DNA of 64,000 nt from AWTP1-13 sp050248715 (GTDB lineage: Bacteria > Pseudomonadota > Alphaproteobacteria > Rhizobiales > Hyphomicrobiaceae): positions 3,760-67,759 of the forward strand of contig JBFWRV010000028.1 in the NCBI GenBank assembly GCA_050248715.1, given 5' to 3'. This document shows, piece by piece, positions 25,669 to 33,819 of this stretch (position 1 is the stretch's first letter; every line of letters starts with the position of its first letter). The notes under the pieces are model-generated. The model saw nothing but the letters and a program-made list of their open reading frames with translations. It ran no database searches and had not been told where the DNA came from. Position numbers and translations under genes: made by a program.

Positions 25669-27699
25669 ATGAGATTGTGGTCGCCAGCGGTGGGAATACT
25701 TGCCGGGCTCGCGGCGGGATGCCTGGCGCTCGCCGGCTGCACCAATGATCCCTACCCCGAGGCCGACCGCGACCAGAGGGTGCTCTACTCCTCCTTCAAC
25801 GAGGCGCCCAAGACGCTCGATCCGGCGGTCGCCTACACCACCGCCGAGCACATCATCACCGCCAACGTCTTCGACACACTGTTGGAATATCACTACCTTG
25901 AGCGACCCTTCCGGCTCGTCGGCGGTCTTGCGGAGGCGGTCCCCGAGCCGCAGCAGCTTGCGGACGGGCAGCAGTCGTACCGCTTCAGGACCCGCAAGGG
26001 CGTCCTGTTCCACGCCGATCCGTGTTTCGCGGCGAGTCAGGGGGGGCGGCAGGCCCGCGAGGTTGTTGCCGCCGATTTCGCCTTCGCGCTCATGCGCATC
26101 GCCGATCCGGCGGTGAACAGCCCGGTCATCAGCAGCTTTGCGCAGGTGCAGGGGTTCGCCGATTTCAGCAAGCGGCTGGGCGAGTTGCGCAAGGCCGACC
26201 CCGCATACTCGAGCCTCCCCGCCCGCGAACAGTATGCGCGGGCCGGCGGCATTGCCGGAATCGTCACGCACGGCGACCACGAGCTGGAGCTGGTGCTGGC
26301 CGAGCCCAACGCGCAGATCCTCTACTGGTTCGCCATGCCCTTCACCACGCCGATCGCCTGGGAGGCCGTGGCCTGCTACGACGGCAAAGGCGGCCGGGCG
26401 AGCCTCTCCGATCACCCCGTCGGCACCGGCCCCTATCGCCTCACGAGCTACGAAAAGCAGCACCGCTTCACGCTAGAGCGCAATCCGGCCTGGTACGGCA
26501 GTCTGCCCGCCAACGCCAAAGCGCCGGGCGCCGTGTTCCCCGACAAGATCGATGCCGAGGACGTCGCCGAGGGACGCATCGATCCATCCTATGCCGGGCG
26601 GCAATTGCCCTTCGTCGACAAGGTGCGCTTCTTCCGCGAGCGCGAGAGCATCCCGCGCTTCAACAAGTTCCTGCAGGGCTATTACGACGACGGCGGCATC
26701 ATCAAGGAGAGTTTCGATGCGGTGATCCAGCAGGACCGCCTGTCGCCGGCGATGCAAGCGCGCGGCATCCGCCTCGACAAGGAGGTGGAGCCCAGCATCT
26801 TCTACCTCGGGTTCAACATGGACGATCCGATCGTCGGCGAGAGCGCCGGCGAGCGCGGCCGCAAGTTGCGCCAGGCTATGAGCACGGCCATCGACATCAA
26901 GCAGTACCTCGACCTGTTTCTCAACGGCCGGGGCGTGCCGGCGCAGTCGCCGCTGCCGCCGGGGCTGTTCGGCTACGAGGAGACGTACAAGAATCCCTTC
27001 CGGCAGTTCGACATGACGCGGGCGCGCGAGTTGCTGGCGGAGGCGGGCTACCGCAACGGCATCGACCCCAAGACGAAGGAGCGGTTGAAGCTCAGCTTCG
27101 ACACCTCGGCAACAACCTCGGAGGCGCTGCTGCAGTTCGAGTTCTTCGCAGCCTCCTGGCGCCAGCTCGGGCTCGACGTGGAGGTCAAAGGCACGACGTA
27201 CAATCAGTTCCAGGACAAGGTGCGCCGCGGCGCCTACCAGATCTTCAGCTGGGGTTGGATCGCCGACTTCCCGGATCCGGAGAACTTCCTGTTTCTCCTC
27301 GAGTGCAGCAACAGCCGCACCAAGAGCGGCGGCCCCAACACGGCCAACTTCTGCAATGCGGAGTTCGACCGCCTCTACAAAGAGATGAAGGACGTGCCGA
27401 GCAACGCGGCACGCGGGGCGATCATCAAGCGCATGATTGCGATCCTGGAGCGTGAACGGCCCTGGATCGAGCTCTACCACCGCGAGAACTACGAGCTCTC
27501 CCACGCCTGGCTCATCAACTCCAAGTCGCCGGGCATCTCCAACCCGACCTACAAGTACAAGGACGTGAAGCCCGAGTTGCGCGCGCGCCTGCAGGCGCAA
27601 TGGAATGCGCCGATGCGCTGGCCGATCTACCTGGTGCTCATTGCCGTCGTTGCCCTTACCGTGCCGGCGGTCAGGACCTACTACCGGGAGCGGTCGTAA
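25669..27699 (+). CDS. ABC transporter substrate-binding protein, peptide/nickel/opine family 5 (DppA/YejA-like)
   Basis: This is a 676-residue lipoprotein. The signal sequence ends in the lipobox L-A-G-C at about residue 24. The SBP_bac_5 fold follows, with S-S-F-N-E-A-P-K-T-L-D-P-A-V-A-Y and H-P-V-G-T-G-P-Y-R-L. It also has the late motifs A-M-S-T-A-I-D and Y-Q-I-F-S-W-G-W-I-A-D-F-P-D-P-E-N-F. At the end a second hydrophobic helix (W-P-I-Y-L-V-L-I-A-V-V-A-L-T-V-P-A-V, about residues 652-670) then R-T-Y-Y-R-E-R-S predicts an additional C-terminal membrane anchor. That is not standard for soluble receptors. Its stop codon TAA overlaps the start of the permease gene (TAATG). It binds an oligopeptide or similar ligand in the periplasm; the specificity is unknown. 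Confidence 0.93.
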   Translation: MRLWSPAVGILAGLAAGCLALAGCTNDPYPEADRDQRVLYSSFNEAPKTLDPAVAYTTAEHIITANVFDTLLEYHYLERPFRLVGGLAEAVPEPQQLADGQQSYRFRTRKGVLFHADPCFAASQGGRQAREVVAADFAFALMRIADPAVNSPVISSFAQVQGFADFSKRLGELRKADPAYSSLPAREQYARAGGIAGIVTHGDHELELVLAEPNAQILYWFAMPFTTPIAWEAVACYDGKGGRASLSDHPVGTGPYRLTSYEKQHRFTLERNPAWYGSLPANAKAPGAVFPDKIDAEDVAEGRIDPSYAGRQLPFVDKVRFFRERESIPRFNKFLQGYYDDGGIIKESFDAVIQQDRLSPAMQARGIRLDKEVEPSIFYLGFNMDDPIVGESAGERGRKLRQAMSTAIDIKQYLDLFLNGRGVPAQSPLPPGLFGYEETYKNPFRQFDMTRARELLAEAGYRNGIDPKTKERLKLSFDTSATTSEALLQFEFFAASWRQLGLDVEVKGTTYNQFQDKVRRGAYQIFSWGWIADFPDPENFLFLLECSNSRTKSGGPNTANFCNAEFDRLYKEMKDVPSNAARGAIIKRMIAILERERPWIELYHRENYELSHAWLINSKSPGISNPTYKYKDVKPELRARLQAQWNAPMRWPIYLVLIAVVALTVPAVRTYYRERS

Positions 27700-28679
27700 T
27701 GCTCGCCTATCTCGTCCGCCGCATCGCTTACGGCTTCCTGACGATGCTGGGCGTTCTCTTCCTCCTGTTCGTGCTGTTCTTCGCCGTCACCAATCCCGAC
27801 GACATCGCCCGCAAGGCCGTGGGCGAGCGCGCCCGGCCCGAGGTCTATGCGCAGTGGAAGAAGAACCATGGCTACGACAAGCCGCTGTTCTACAACCGCG
27901 AGGCTGCCGGCTCCGCCCGCTACACCGATACGCTGCTGTTCGAGCACTACCGGCGCATGCTGACCTTCGACTTCGGCCGCAGCGATGCCGACGATAGCCC
28001 GATCACCAAGCGCTTGTGGGAGGGCGCTGGGCCGAGCCTCGGGCTGACGGTGCCGCTGTTCCTCATCGGCCTGGTGGTCAGCGTGATCGTTGCGCTGTTC
28101 GTGGCCTTCTTCCGCGAGACCTACGTCGACCGCATGGTGCTGGTGCTGTGCATGCTGACGATGAGCGTGGCGGGGCTGCTCTACATCATTGCCGGCCAGT
28201 ATGTCGTGGCTCAGATTCTACGCTGGTTCCCGATCTCGGGCTTCGATCCCGACCCGGCCGTGGTGGCGCGCTTCCTGGCGCTGCCGGTGCTGGTCGGCGT
28301 CGTGTCGGGGTTCGGGGCCGACGTGCGCCTCTACCGAACCATCTTCCTGGAGGAGATGGGCCGCGACTACGTGCGCACGGCCCGCGCCAAAGGCTGCGGC
28401 GACGCCCGCGTCATGCTCCGCCATGTGCTGCGCAACGCGCTGATCCCGATCCTTACCAACATCGTGGTCACCATTCCGTTCCTGTTCACGGGGGCTTTGC
28501 TGCTGGAGTCCTTCTTCGGCATTCCGGGATTGGGCTCGCTGACCGTGGAGGCGATCCAGGGCAACGACTTCTCGACGCTGCGCACTATGGTCTACCTCGG
28601 CGCGCTTCTGTTCGTCCTTGGCCAGATCCTCACCGACATCAGCTACGCGCTCGCCGACCCCCGCGTGAGGCTCGGCTAG
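27699..28679 (+). CDS. ABC transporter permease, DppB/YejB-like
   Basis: This is a 326-residue inner-membrane protein with six predicted TM segments. The start M-L-A-Y-L-V-R-R-I-A-Y-G-F-L is the typical DppB/OppB N-terminus. A periplasmic insert between TM1 and TM2 contains Y-A-Q-W-K-K-N-H-G-Y-D-K-P-L-F. The EAA loop that contacts the ATPase reads D-Y-V-R-T-A-R-A-K-G-C-G, followed by H-V-L-R-N-A-L-I-P-I-L-T. Its first A overlaps the last base of the upstream stop codon, so translation should be coupled. It pairs with the permease at 28860. Confidence 0.95.
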   Translation: MLAYLVRRIAYGFLTMLGVLFLLFVLFFAVTNPDDIARKAVGERARPEVYAQWKKNHGYDKPLFYNREAAGSARYTDTLLFEHYRRMLTFDFGRSDADDSPITKRLWEGAGPSLGLTVPLFLIGLVVSVIVALFVAFFRETYVDRMVLVLCMLTMSVAGLLYIIAGQYVVAQILRWFPISGFDPDPAVVARFLALPVLVGVVSGFGADVRLYRTIFLEEMGRDYVRTARAKGCGDARVMLRHVLRNALIPILTNIVVTIPFLFTGALLLESFFGIPGLGSLTVEAIQGNDFSTLRTMVYLGALLFVLGQILTDISYALADPRVRLG

Positions 28680-28699
28680 CGATGCCAGCGAGCCCCTTC

Positions 28700-28786
28700 C
28701 GTAGGTTGGGTCGAGCGTCAGCGATGACCCAACGCTGTTACAGGTTGAACCGTGTTGGGTCTGCGCTTCGCTTGACCCAACCTACG
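28700..28786. repeat. Inverted-repeat element inside the ABC operon
   Basis: CGTAGGTTGGGTC (28700-28712) and GACCCAACCTACG (28774-28786) are a perfect 13-bp inverted repeat. Inside are two further inverted TTGGGT/ACCCAA words (TGACCCAACGC near 28725 and GTGTTGGGTCTGCG near 28753). The element fills the only long gap in an otherwise overlapping operon and looks like a small mobile palindromic unit. Confidence 0.7.
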
Positions 28787-28795
28787 CGCGCTTTC

Positions 28796-28820
28796 CTCCT
28801 CCCCCCTCCAGGGGGAGGAG
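28796..28820. terminator. Strong intercistronic hairpin in the ABC operon
   Basis: CTCCTCCCCC (28796-28805) pairs perfectly with GGGGGAGGAG (28811-28820) around a 5-base loop. There is no T-run after it on either strand. It is therefore more likely an mRNA-stabilising or processing hairpin, or part of a dispersed repeat, than a full terminator, but it could reduce read-through from the first permease gene to the second. Confidence 0.45.
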
Positions 28821-28859
28821 ACGCGTTGGCGCTCCTGCGAAACACAGAGGGTGCGTGAG

Positions 28860-29879
28860 GTGCACTGGCTCTCCAACATCGTCGTCGTGCTCCTGCTGGT
28901 CGGCGCCGTGCTGGCGGGGCGGCATGTGATCCGCGATCGGTTCTGGCGCGAGAACGCGATCCAGCTCTGGCGCCGTCGACCCGTGACGATCGTCATCATC
29001 GGCATCTATCTCCTGATCGCGCTGCTCGATTCGATTGCCTGGGTCGATGCGCCGAGCGAGGCCGATGCGCTGACGTCCGGCAAGCCGCGCACCGTCATCG
29101 ACCGCATCTTCCGCCCCGAGACGTTCAAGGAGGCCAGCTACTCCGCACCGCTGGCCGACGTGGAATTCTACGGCGGCAAGCCGCTGCTCTTCCCCGGCAC
29201 GCACCTGCTCGGCACCGACCTGCTCGGCCGCGACGTGGTCTACCGCACCCTCAAGGGCGTGCGCGTCGCGTTGCTGATCGGCGGGCTGACCACTCTCGTC
29301 GTCATCCCGATCGCGCTGCTGTTCGGCGTCAGTGCCGGCTACTGGGGCCGCCGCATCGACGATGCCGTGTTCTTCGCCATGACGGTGCTGGCCTCGGTGC
29401 CGAGCCTCCTGCTGCTGATCGCGCTTATCATGGTGCTGGGCCGCGGCACCGTGCAGGTGTGCGTGGCGCTCGGCGTCACGGGCTGGGTGCATTTCTGCCG
29501 CATCGCCCGCGGCGAGACGCTCAAGCTGCGTGAGGCCGACTACGTGGCGGCGGCGCACGCGCTCGGCGTGTCGGATGCCACGATCATCCGCCGGCACATC
29601 CTGCCCAACATCGCCCACCTCGTCATCATCACCTTCGCGCTGTCATTCACGGGGCTGGTGCTGTCGGAGACGATCCTGTCCTATCTCGGCATCGGGCTCG
29701 AGGGGAGCTGGGGGCAGATGATCGACCAGGCGCGCAACGAGCTGTCGCGTACGCCCATCATCTGGTGGAACCTGGCGGGCGCGTCGGTTGCGCTGTTCGT
29801 GCTGGTGCTCGCCGTCAACATGCTGGCCGACGCCATGCGCGACATCATCGACCCGCGCACGCGCAGGGAGGAGCGATGA
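28860..29879 (+). CDS. ABC transporter permease, DppC/YejE-like
   Basis: This is a protein of about 340 residues with an N-terminal helix (S-N-I-V-V-V-L-L-L-V-G-A-V-L) preceding the conventional DppC core. A second N-terminal TM is V-T-I-V-I-I-G-I-Y-L-L-I-A-L-L. The periplasmic segment holds H-L-L-G-T-D-L-L-G-R-D-V, the DppC signature. The EAA loop reads A-D-Y-V-A-A-A-H-A-L-G-V, followed by H-I-L-P-N-I-A-H. Start choice is uncertain. GTG at 28860 has AGAGG nine bases upstream, while GTG at 28851 has no spacing and would add three residues. The stop overlaps the next ATG (ATGA). Confidence 0.93.
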   Translation: MHWLSNIVVVLLLVGAVLAGRHVIRDRFWRENAIQLWRRRPVTIVIIGIYLLIALLDSIAWVDAPSEADALTSGKPRTVIDRIFRPETFKEASYSAPLADVEFYGGKPLLFPGTHLLGTDLLGRDVVYRTLKGVRVALLIGGLTTLVVIPIALLFGVSAGYWGRRIDDAVFFAMTVLASVPSLLLLIALIMVLGRGTVQVCVALGVTGWVHFCRIARGETLKLREADYVAAAHALGVSDATIIRRHILPNIAHLVIITFALSFTGLVLSETILSYLGIGLEGSWGQMIDQARNELSRTPIIWWNLAGASVALFVLVLAVNMLADAMRDIIDPRTRREER

Positions 29880-30862
29880 GCGAGCCCCTGCTCACCGTCG
29901 AGAACCTGAGCATCTCCTTCCCCGGCGGCAGCGGCGGGCGGATCGGCGTCGTCGACCGCGTCGGCTTCACCATCAAGGCCGGCGAGACGCTGGCGCTGGT
30001 CGGCGAGTCGGGTTGCGGCAAATCCATGACGGCCTTGGCGATCATGCGTCTGGTGCCCAAGCCTGGCCGCATCGACGAGGCCAGCCGCATCCGCTTCGAC
30101 GGCCGCGACCTGCTGGCACTCGCCGTGCCGCAGATGCGCAGCGTGCGCGGCGCCAGCATCGGCATGATCTTCCAGGAGCCGATGACGAGCCTCAATCCGG
30201 TGACGACGGTTGGCGAGCAGGTGCTGGAGGCAGTCGAGTTGCACGCCGACATCTCGCGCGGCGAGGCACGCTCGAGGGTGCTGGAGCTCTTCGCCCTCGT
30301 CGGCATCCCCGATCCCAAGACGCGCTTTGCGGCCTATCCGCACCAGCTCTCAGGCGGGCTCAAGCAGCGCGTCATGATCGCCATGGCTATGGTGATGCGG
30401 CCGCGGCTGCTGATCGCCGATGAGCCGACCACAGCGCTCGATGCCACGATCCGCGCGCAGATCCTGGAGCTACTGCGCGATCTCTCGGCCAAAACGGGAA
30501 CAGCGGTGCTGCTCATCACCCACGACTTCGGGGTCGTCAACGAGGTGGCCGACCGGGTGGCGGTGATGTACGCGGGCGGCATCGTGGAAGAGGGCACGCG
30601 CGTGGAGTTGCTGAGCCGGCCGCGACATCCCTACACGCAAGGCCTGCTGCGCTCGATCCCGCGGCCCGAGGCGCGCGGCCACCGGCTGGAGGAGATCAAG
30701 GGCGCGGTGCCGCGGCCGGGACATTGGCCCGCCGGCTGCCGCTTCCATACGCGCTGCAGCTTCGCCTTCGAGCCCTGTCCGGTCGACGAGCCGGGCTGCA
30801 CGCCCCTCTCATCCACCCACGCCGCGCGCTGTCATCTCGTGGCACGGGAGGCACGCCCATGA
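29876..30862 (+). CDS. ABC transporter ATP-binding protein, DppD/OppD-like
   Basis: This is a 328-residue ATPase. Walker A is G-E-S-G-C-G-K-S, the Q-loop is I-F-Q-E-P-M-T-S-L-N-P, the signature is L-S-G-G-L-K-Q-R, Walker B is L-L-I-A-D-E-P-T-T-A-L-D, and the H-loop is I-T-H-D-F-G. The C-terminal oligopeptide-type extension has four Cys-containing motifs (G-C-R-F-H-T-R-C, F-E-P-C, P-G-C and the late A-R-C-H), a site that binds an iron-sulfur cluster or metal in some DppD proteins. GGAGG lies just upstream of the ATG. It overlaps the previous gene by 4 bases and the next by 4 bases (ATGA in each case). Confidence 0.95.
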   Translation: MSEPLLTVENLSISFPGGSGGRIGVVDRVGFTIKAGETLALVGESGCGKSMTALAIMRLVPKPGRIDEASRIRFDGRDLLALAVPQMRSVRGASIGMIFQEPMTSLNPVTTVGEQVLEAVELHADISRGEARSRVLELFALVGIPDPKTRFAAYPHQLSGGLKQRVMIAMAMVMRPRLLIADEPTTALDATIRAQILELLRDLSAKTGTAVLLITHDFGVVNEVADRVAVMYAGGIVEEGTRVELLSRPRHPYTQGLLRSIPRPEARGHRLEEIKGAVPRPGHWPAGCRFHTRCSFAFEPCPVDEPGCTPLSSTHAARCHLVAREARP

Positions 30863-31869
30863 CCGTGCTGAGCGCGGAGGCGCTGCTGGAAATCCGCGGC
30901 CTGCGCACGTGGTTTCCCATCCGCACTGGCGTCCTGCAGCGGGTTGCCGGCCATGTCCGCGCCGTCGATGGCGTCGATCTCACGATCTATCCCGGCGAGA
31001 CGCTCGCATTGGTTGGCGAGTCGGGCTGCGGCAAGACGACGGTCGGGCGCAGCATCCTGCAGCTCGCCGAGACGACCGGGGGCGGCATCTGGTTCCGCGG
31101 CACCGAGCTCACCTCGCTCTCGCGCCAGTCGTTCCAGCGCTATCGGCGCCAGATCCAGATCGTCATGCAGGACCCGGGCTCGGCGCTCGATCCGCGCTTT
31201 ACGGTGCGCGACTGCATCGCGGAAGGCCTGGATGCCTTCGCCATCGGCGCCGGCGAGGAGGAGCGCACCAAGCGGGTCGCCGCGCTCATGCGCAGCGTCA
31301 GTCTCGACCCCGAGACCATGTGGCGATACCCGCACGAGTTCTCGGGCGGCCAACGCCAGCGCATTTGCATCGCCAGGGCGTTGGCGGTCGACCCCGCACT
31401 GCTCATCTGCGACGAGGCAACCTCGGCGCTCGACGTGTCGATCCAGGCGCAGATCCTCAACCTGCTCGCCGATCTTCAGGCCACGCGCAAGCTCACCTAT
31501 CTGTTCATCACCCATGATCTCGGCACCGTGCGCTACTTCGCAACGCGCGTGGCCGTCATGTACCTCGGCCGCATCGTCGAGACGGGGCCGACGGAGCGCA
31601 TCTTCGCCGAGCCGCGGCACCCCTACACCAGGGCGCTGCTGGCCTCGATACCTTCCCTCGATCCGGCACGCCGCAGCACCAGGCCCGTGGCGCTCGGCGA
31701 TGTACCCTCCCCCGAGCGGCCGCCGCCCGGATGCCACTACCATCCGCGCTGCACCTCGCGGCTGGAAAGCTGCAGCCGCGACGACCCGCCCGTGGCCGCG
31801 TTCGCGGACGGCATCTCCCGCTGCATCCTCTCCGCCTTCGAGCCGGACGCACGCGTGGGGACGGCCTGA
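30859..31869 (+). CDS. ABC transporter ATP-binding protein, DppF/OppF-like
   Basis: This is a 336-residue ATPase, the partner of the one at 29876. Its landmarks are F-P-I-R-T-G near the N-terminus (typical of OppF), Walker A G-E-S-G-C-G-K-T-T, Q-loop M-Q-D-P-G-S-A-L-D-P-R, signature F-S-G-G-Q-R-Q-R, Walker B L-L-I-C-D-E-A-T-S-A-L-D and H-loop I-T-H-D-L-G. It ends with the OppF-type Cys-containing tail (G-C-H-Y-H-P-R-C and E-S-C-S). It completes a five-gene importer (receptor, two permeases, two ATPases). In E. coli YejABEF the two ATPases are fused; here they are separate, as in Dpp and Opp. It is the last gene of the operon; 224 bases follow before the TRAP genes. Confidence 0.95.
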   Translation: MTVLSAEALLEIRGLRTWFPIRTGVLQRVAGHVRAVDGVDLTIYPGETLALVGESGCGKTTVGRSILQLAETTGGGIWFRGTELTSLSRQSFQRYRRQIQIVMQDPGSALDPRFTVRDCIAEGLDAFAIGAGEEERTKRVAALMRSVSLDPETMWRYPHEFSGGQRQRICIARALAVDPALLICDEATSALDVSIQAQILNLLADLQATRKLTYLFITHDLGTVRYFATRVAVMYLGRIVETGPTERIFAEPRHPYTRALLASIPSLDPARRSTRPVALGDVPSPERPPPGCHYHPRCTSRLESCSRDDPPVAAFADGISRCILSAFEPDARVGTA

Positions 31870-32093
31870 GCCCCGGCTCCGGGCGGGGGCCGAACGGCTG
31901 TGCTGGCCGGCCTCGGATGCGCCGGCCTCCGGATGATGTCCATGCACTGTCCTTGCCAGAACCATCTCTGTGCTGCACTCTCATGCGCTGGAGGCGCAAT
32001 GACGTCTCGCGTCGGCATGGCTGCCGGCCCACAAAAAGGCTTCCGTTCGCCGCGGGCAGCTCGTGCTTGCGACGTCAACAGTGGAGGAAACAG

Positions 32094-33143
32094 ATGAAGG
32101 CCTTTCGCGTTGCCGGGGCCGCCGCGGCGGCTGCGGCAGCTTTGCTCCTGGCCGCCCAGGGATCGAACGCGCAGCAGAACGTCCGTACGGCGACATCATG
32201 GCCCGGCGGCGTGCATTTGGAACAGTTTGCCCAGGGTTTCTCCAAGCAGGCAGACGCGCTGACGGGGGGCAAGGTCAAATTCCAGATCTTTCCGGCCGGC
32301 ACGATCGGCAGTCCACTGAAAATCACCGAGGCCGTGCAGAAGAAGGTCGCCCCGGCCGGCCACACGTGGCCGGGCTACGACTGGGGCATCGACAAGGCCG
32401 GTGCGATCTTCGGCGGCTACGTCGGCTCGCCGCCCGCCGAGGCGCTGCTGCATTGGATCTACGCCGGCGGCGGCATAGAGCTGTGGAAGCAGTGGCGCCT
32501 GGAGAAGTTCGGCGTCGTCGGGATGCCCTGCGGCTCCCACTCCGATGAAATCCACATGCATTCGCGTAAGCCGGTTCGCACGCTGGACGACCTGAAAGGC
32601 CTCAAGCTGCGCACCTCCGGCGCCTGGGCCGAGGTTGCGACCACGCTTGGCGCCTCCACCGTGATCCTGCCGGGCGGCGATGTCTATCCGGCACTCGAGC
32701 GCGGCGTCGTCGATGCCATCGAGTGGGGCACGCCGGGCATCAACCTGCCGCTGGGTTTCCACAAGGTCGCCAAGTACATCATCCTGCCGGGAGTTCATCA
32801 GCCGGGCGCCATCCAGGAATGCATCTTCGACAAGGCGCTCTGGGACGGGTTCGACGCGGTCACGCGCACGCAGATCGCGGCGGCTGCCAAGCAGGCAACC
32901 ATCGAGTCGTGGATGAACGTCAACGTCATGGATGTGGACGCGCTCGAGAAGCTCAAGGCGGAGGGCGTCGAGTTCATCCGTGTCGACCAGTCCTACATCG
33001 ACGGCGTCGCGAAGGCGACCCGCGAGTGGGAAGACAAGTACATTGCCGCGGATGGCGGCTGGTTCAAAAAGGTGGTCGAGCATCAACGTGCGTTCATGGC
33101 GCGATGGAAGCCCGCCAACACGTATCGAACCGAGTTCAAGTGA
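32094..33143 (+). CDS. dctP: TRAP transporter substrate-binding protein (DctP family)
   Basis: This is a 349-residue periplasmic receptor. The Sec signal peptide (residues 1-27) is an Ala-rich helix ending S-N-A-Q-Q. The DctP fold shows G-K-V-K-F-Q-I-F-P-A-G-T-I-G near residue 60. The Arg that binds the carboxylate of the ligand is in D-L-K-G-L-K-L-R. V-Y-P-A-L-E-R-G-V-V-D-A-I-E-W-G-T-P is the dimer and ligand-capping region. It binds an organic acid, specificity unknown; sequence features such as A-I-E-W are those of the mannitol/chloroaromatic-type DctP subgroup. GGAGGAAACAG precedes the ATG. The two permease genes follow in the usual order. Confidence 0.95.
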   Translation: MKAFRVAGAAAAAAAALLLAAQGSNAQQNVRTATSWPGGVHLEQFAQGFSKQADALTGGKVKFQIFPAGTIGSPLKITEAVQKKVAPAGHTWPGYDWGIDKAGAIFGGYVGSPPAEALLHWIYAGGGIELWKQWRLEKFGVVGMPCGSHSDEIHMHSRKPVRTLDDLKGLKLRTSGAWAEVATTLGASTVILPGGDVYPALERGVVDAIEWGTPGINLPLGFHKVAKYIILPGVHQPGAIQECIFDKALWDGFDAVTRTQIAAAAKQATIESWMNVNVMDVDALEKLKAEGVEFIRVDQSYIDGVAKATREWEDKYIAADGGWFKKVVEHQRAFMARWKPANTYRTEFK

Positions 33144-33162
33144 GCTGAGCGACATGCATGCG

Positions 33163-33188
33163 GCCCCGTCCCGCTTTGCGGGCGGGGC
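33163..33188 (+). promoter_or_regulatory. Intercistronic hairpin between dctP and dctQ
   Basis: GCCCCGTCCCGC (33163-33174) pairs with GCGGGCGGGGC (33178-33188) to give an 11-bp stem with one bulged T and a TTT loop, followed by TT. It lies 20 bases past the dctP stop. Such hairpins after binding-protein genes typically stabilise the upstream message and partly stop transcription, keeping the receptor in excess over the permeases (inference from position). Confidence 0.55.
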
Positions 33189-33226
33189 TTCGTGCGCCTG
33201 AGGGGAAAGGAGCCTCCGGGGACACC

Positions 33227-33772
33227 ATGCGCGCACTTGTCCGGACGATGGATAGCGTGAGCTGGTTTTTCGGCGCCGTCGGTGCCGTGCTGGTCATCGT
33301 GCTGGTGACACTCATGCTCTACGACGTCGTCATGCGGTACGTGTTCAACGCGCCCACGATCTGGGGCAACGACGTCAACACGTGGCTGATGGGCACCTCC
33401 TTCGTGCTCTCCATCGCCTACGCCATGTCGACCGACAGCCACGTGCGCGTCGATCTCCTGTATACAGACCAGAACCGCTCGCGCATGCGCCTGGTGGACC
33501 TGATCGGCCTGACCCTGATCGTGCTGCCGACGCTCGTGTGGGTCACCTGGGGCTTGGCGGGGCACTTCTTGGAGGCCTACCGCATCGGCGAGCGCTCCGG
33601 CTCCGGCGGCTGGAATCCGATCGTGTGGCCGTTCAAGCTCATCATCTTCGTGGGCTTCGCTTTGTTCACCCTCCAAACCGTCGCGGAGATTCTCAAGCGC
33701 GCGGCGGTCTTGCTCGGCCGGCCGCTCGATGCTCCGACGGCCGATGCCGACAGGCTGGAGCATGGCCTCTAG
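33227..33772 (+). CDS. dctQ: TRAP transporter small permease (DctQ family)
   Basis: This is a 181-residue membrane protein with four TM helices. They are at about residues 10-32 (W-F-F-G-A-V-G-A-V-L-V-I-V-L-V-T), 45-65, 85-108 (L-I-G-L-T-L-I-V-L-P-T-L-V-W-V) and 128-150. The DctQ-type sequence D-V-V-M-R-Y-V-F-N-A-P follows TM1, and D-S-H-V-R-V-D is in the loop. It forms the membrane complex with DctM. AAAGGAG lies 14 bases before the ATG. It sits 83 bases after dctP, across the hairpin 33163-33188. Confidence 0.93.
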   Translation: MRALVRTMDSVSWFFGAVGAVLVIVLVTLMLYDVVMRYVFNAPTIWGNDVNTWLMGTSFVLSIAYAMSTDSHVRVDLLYTDQNRSRMRLVDLIGLTLIVLPTLVWVTWGLAGHFLEAYRIGERSGSGGWNPIVWPFKLIIFVGFALFTLQTVAEILKRAAVLLGRPLDAPTADADRLEHGL

Positions 33773-33819
33773 CGCCCGCAAGGCAACGTCGCCTCCGCCA
33801 CCCCCGGAAAGACCCGCCG

